This document shows positions 5,096 to 7,011 of a stretch of 7,011 nt of DNA, piece after piece. This DNA is from Desulfobacula sp. (GTDB lineage Bacteria > Desulfobacterota > Desulfobacteria > Desulfobacterales > Desulfobacteraceae), in NCBI RefSeq assembly GCF_021107415.1, contig NZ_JAIOSW010000090.1:1-7011 (forward strand), given 5' to 3'. The translations under genes and the position numbers were made by a program. Each line of letters opens with the position of its first letter. Positions within the stretch are counted from its first letter, which is position 1. The notes beneath the pieces are model-generated. The model was given only the letters and a program-made list of their open reading frames with translations. It ran no database searches and was not told the origin of the DNA.

Positions 5096-7011
5096 ATGGT
5101 AAAAAAAAGTAAGTCCGAGATAATGAAACAAAGAAGCAAGAAAAAGAAAAAAAGTATTATTCTCTTTCTTTTTAAATGGATTTTTATTCTATTCATACTC
5201 TTAAGCCTTCTGGGTTGTGCAGGAATTGCCGGACTTTACTATTATCTCAGCCAAGATCTGCCCAAAATAAACACCTTGAACGATTATCGTCCTGCTACTG
5301 TGACCAGCGTGTTTTCAGATGACGGAAGAAAAATCGGAGAATTTTATGAAGAACGAAGGATTGTCATCCCTTTATCCCAAATGCCGCAAAATCTGATTAA
5401 CGCTTTTTTGGCAGCAGAGGATTCAAGGTTCAGGGAACACCTTGGCATTGATATTCTTTCCATCATCAGGGCATCTTTAAAGAACCTTAAGGCCGGCACT
5501 ATTGTCCAGGGGGGCTCCACAATCACCCAGCAGGTGACTAAATCCTTTTTACTGACTCCGGAACGTACCTATGAAAGAAAACTCAAAGAAGCTATTCTAG
5601 CATACAGGATTGAAAAAAAATTTACAAAAGATGAAATCCTTTTTCTTTATCTGAACCAGATATATCTGGGTCACGGGGCCTATGGTGTAGAATCTGCATC
5701 TGAGAACTATTTTGGGAAACATGCAAAAGATCTTAATTTAGCAGAATGTTCAATGTTGGCAGGCCTTCCCCAGGCGCCCAGCAGATATTCTCCTTTCAGA
5801 TTTCCTGATCGTGCAAAACAGCGGCAGATATATGTATTGAACCGAATGAAGGAGGACGGCCTTATCACAAACCTTGAGGCCACAGAAGCCATTGATCTTA
5901 AACTGGATATTAAGCCTCGAAAAAACTGGTTTATTGAAAGAGTACCTTGTTATACCGAGCATGTCAGACGATATGTAGAAAAACATTATGGTAAGGATGC
6001 CCTGTACAAACAGGGACTTCAGATACATACGGCCGTCAATATTGAACTCCAGAAAATCGGAAGAAATGCAGTAAACAAAGGACTGATTGGGCTGGATCAG
6101 CGAACGGGATATCGCGGCCCGTTGAAAAATATCCCTGCCCTTCAAATAGAGTATTTCTGCACACAAATTTCAGAAGAAATCGGTAATAGACTGCTGGAAA
6201 AAGGGAAGACCTATCAGGGGGTTGTATTAAGTATTGATGATGAAAAAGGTGTCACCAGGGTCAGAGTAGGAAATTCCCACGGCATCATCAAAGTTGAAAC
6301 CATGACATGGGCCAGAAAACCCGACCATGAAGTTGCTTATTATGAAGCCAAAGTTAAAAAGCCTTCCCGGGTATTTAAGCCTGGCGATATTATCATGGTT
6401 AAAGTGCTCAATGAAATCGTTGAAGACAATGAGCTTGAGTTTACTTTGGAGCAGGAACCCGTTGCCCAGTCTGCTTTGTTGAGTATTGAAGCGGAAACAG
6501 GACATGTGAAAACCATGATTGGCGGGCGTGATTACAGGAATAGTCAGTTTAACCGGGCCTATCAATCTAGGCGCCAGCCGGGAAGCGCATTCAAACCCGT
6601 TATTTATGCTGCTGCCCTTGATAAGGGGTATACTGCTGCCAGTGTAATCATAGATTCCCCGGTTGTCTACGAAGACATAGAACGTGATTTCATCTGGAAA
6701 CCCCGTAATTATAAGAAAAAATTTTTTGGCCCGACCCTGTTCCGTAATGCCCTTGTTAAATCCAGAAATATCGTTACCATTAAAATTCTTCAGGACATTG
6801 GGATAGACTATATTATCGATTACTCCCGAAGGCTTGGCATTACATCGGATATCAGCCAGGATTTATCCATTGCACTTGGATCATCCGGACTCTCTCTGCT
6901 TGAACTTGTCAATGCCTATTCTGTTTTTTCAAACCTGGGCTACCTGATTGAGCCTGTATTTATAACAAAAATTTATGACCGTGACGGGAACCTGCTGGAA
7001 ACCTCCAAGTT
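5096..7011 (+). CDS. mrcA: Class A penicillin-binding protein (PBP1A type), 3' end missing
   Basis: A bifunctional peptidoglycan synthase: the glycosyltransferase polymerises lipid II and the transpeptidase cross-links stem peptides in the periplasm. 638 codons are present and the frame is still open at the window edge. A Lys-rich cytoplasmic tail (residues 11-19) precedes one membrane anchor (about 21-50). The GT51 domain (about 70-245) carries EDSRFREHLG (catalytic Glu108), GGSTITQQ (139-146), LYLNQIYLG (184-192) and LAGLPQAPSRYSP. A domain of OB-fold type as in PBP1A lies at about 330-450. The transpeptidase domain starts near 455 with the SxxK motif SAFK (nucleophile Ser497, Lys500) and the SxN motif SRN (556-558); the KTG motif is expected downstream. 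Start: the ATG at 5096 has AGGG four bases upstream. A second in-frame Met at residue 10 has no better site. It lies 42 bases after the small membrane gene, with no GC-rich terminator between, so cotranscription with the kinase genes is likely. Confidence 0.95.
   Translation, partial: MVKKSKSEIMKQRSKKKKKSIILFLFKWIFILFILLSLLGCAGIAGLYYYLSQDLPKINTLNDYRPATVTSVFSDDGRKIGEFYEERRIVIPLSQMPQNLINAFLAAEDSRFREHLGIDILSIIRASLKNLKAGTIVQGGSTITQQVTKSFLLTPERTYERKLKEAILAYRIEKKFTKDEILFLYLNQIYLGHGAYGVESASENYFGKHAKDLNLAECSMLAGLPQAPSRYSPFRFPDRAKQRQIYVLNRMKEDGLITNLEATEAIDLKLDIKPRKNWFIERVPCYTEHVRRYVEKHYGKDALYKQGLQIHTAVNIELQKIGRNAVNKGLIGLDQRTGYRGPLKNIPALQIEYFCTQISEEIGNRLLEKGKTYQGVVLSIDDEKGVTRVRVGNSHGIIKVETMTWARKPDHEVAYYEAKVKKPSRVFKPGDIIMVKVLNEIVEDNELEFTLEQEPVAQSALLSIEAETGHVKTMIGGRDYRNSQFNRAYQSRRQPGSAFKPVIYAAALDKGYTAASVIIDSPVVYEDIERDFIWKPRNYKKKFFGPTLFRNALVKSRNIVTIKILQDIGIDYIIDYSRRLGITSDISQDLSIALGSSGLSLLELVNAYSVFSNLGYLIEPVFITKIYDRDGNLLETSK

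Noticed and set aside
4783..5196. Minus-strand open frame of 137 codons across the kinase/PBP junction
   Set aside because: The Ile/Phe/Lys-rich product is the reverse of the small membrane gene and the AT-rich gap. The plus strand has the coupled start and the family-like motif.
5750..6166. Minus-strand open frames opposite the PBP gene (also 6227-6565)
   Set aside because: Antisense to a gene with intact GT51 and transpeptidase motifs, with no supporting features.

Overview
The window looks like chromosomal DNA of a Gram-negative bacterium, most likely a Desulfobacterales-type (Desulfobacterota, formerly Deltaproteobacteria) sulfate reducer. This is inferred from how the proteins read, above all the histidine kinase with its Cys-containing ATPase domain, the small membrane protein beside it and the YbiT-like ABC-F protein. 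It is not based on a database search. I see no mobile element, CRISPR array, tRNA or rRNA.

Left part (1-1032): the 5' end of a leftward hisI (phosphoribosyl-AMP cyclohydrolase) is cut by the window edge. It is divergent from a rightward gene for a spermidine-synthase-like SAM-dependent methyltransferase-fold protein. That gene most likely starts at a GTG at 287 and not at the earlier TTG at 161. It converges on a leftward ABC-F ATPase gene, with about 70 bases and a weak hairpin between the two stop codons.

Middle (1033-2885): the ABC-F protein is of the YbiT type. Its first ATPase domain is canonical, but the second has lost the Walker A lysine and the Q-loop glutamine. Its leader carries a strong hairpin plus T-tract reading in the gene's own direction, overlapped by a possible 19-codon leader ORF, so it may be an attenuator. 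A good sigma70-like promoter for the rightward genes lies in the same 227-base intergenic region.

Right part (2886-7011): three rightward genes are tightly packed and probably cotranscribed. They are a soluble PAS-GAF-HisKA-HATPase sensor kinase, an 80-residue membrane protein whose ATG overlaps the kinase stop codon (TAATG), and, 42 bases later, a class A penicillin-binding protein (PBP1A/mrcA type) that runs off the window. The kinase has no membrane segment of its own. The small protein resembles the N-terminal membrane module fused to some related kinases, so it may be the kinase's separate membrane anchor. Nothing here is clearly a new multi-gene system. The most interesting points are the split kinase/membrane pair next to a cell-wall synthase, the kinase Cys cluster, and the ABC-F leader.
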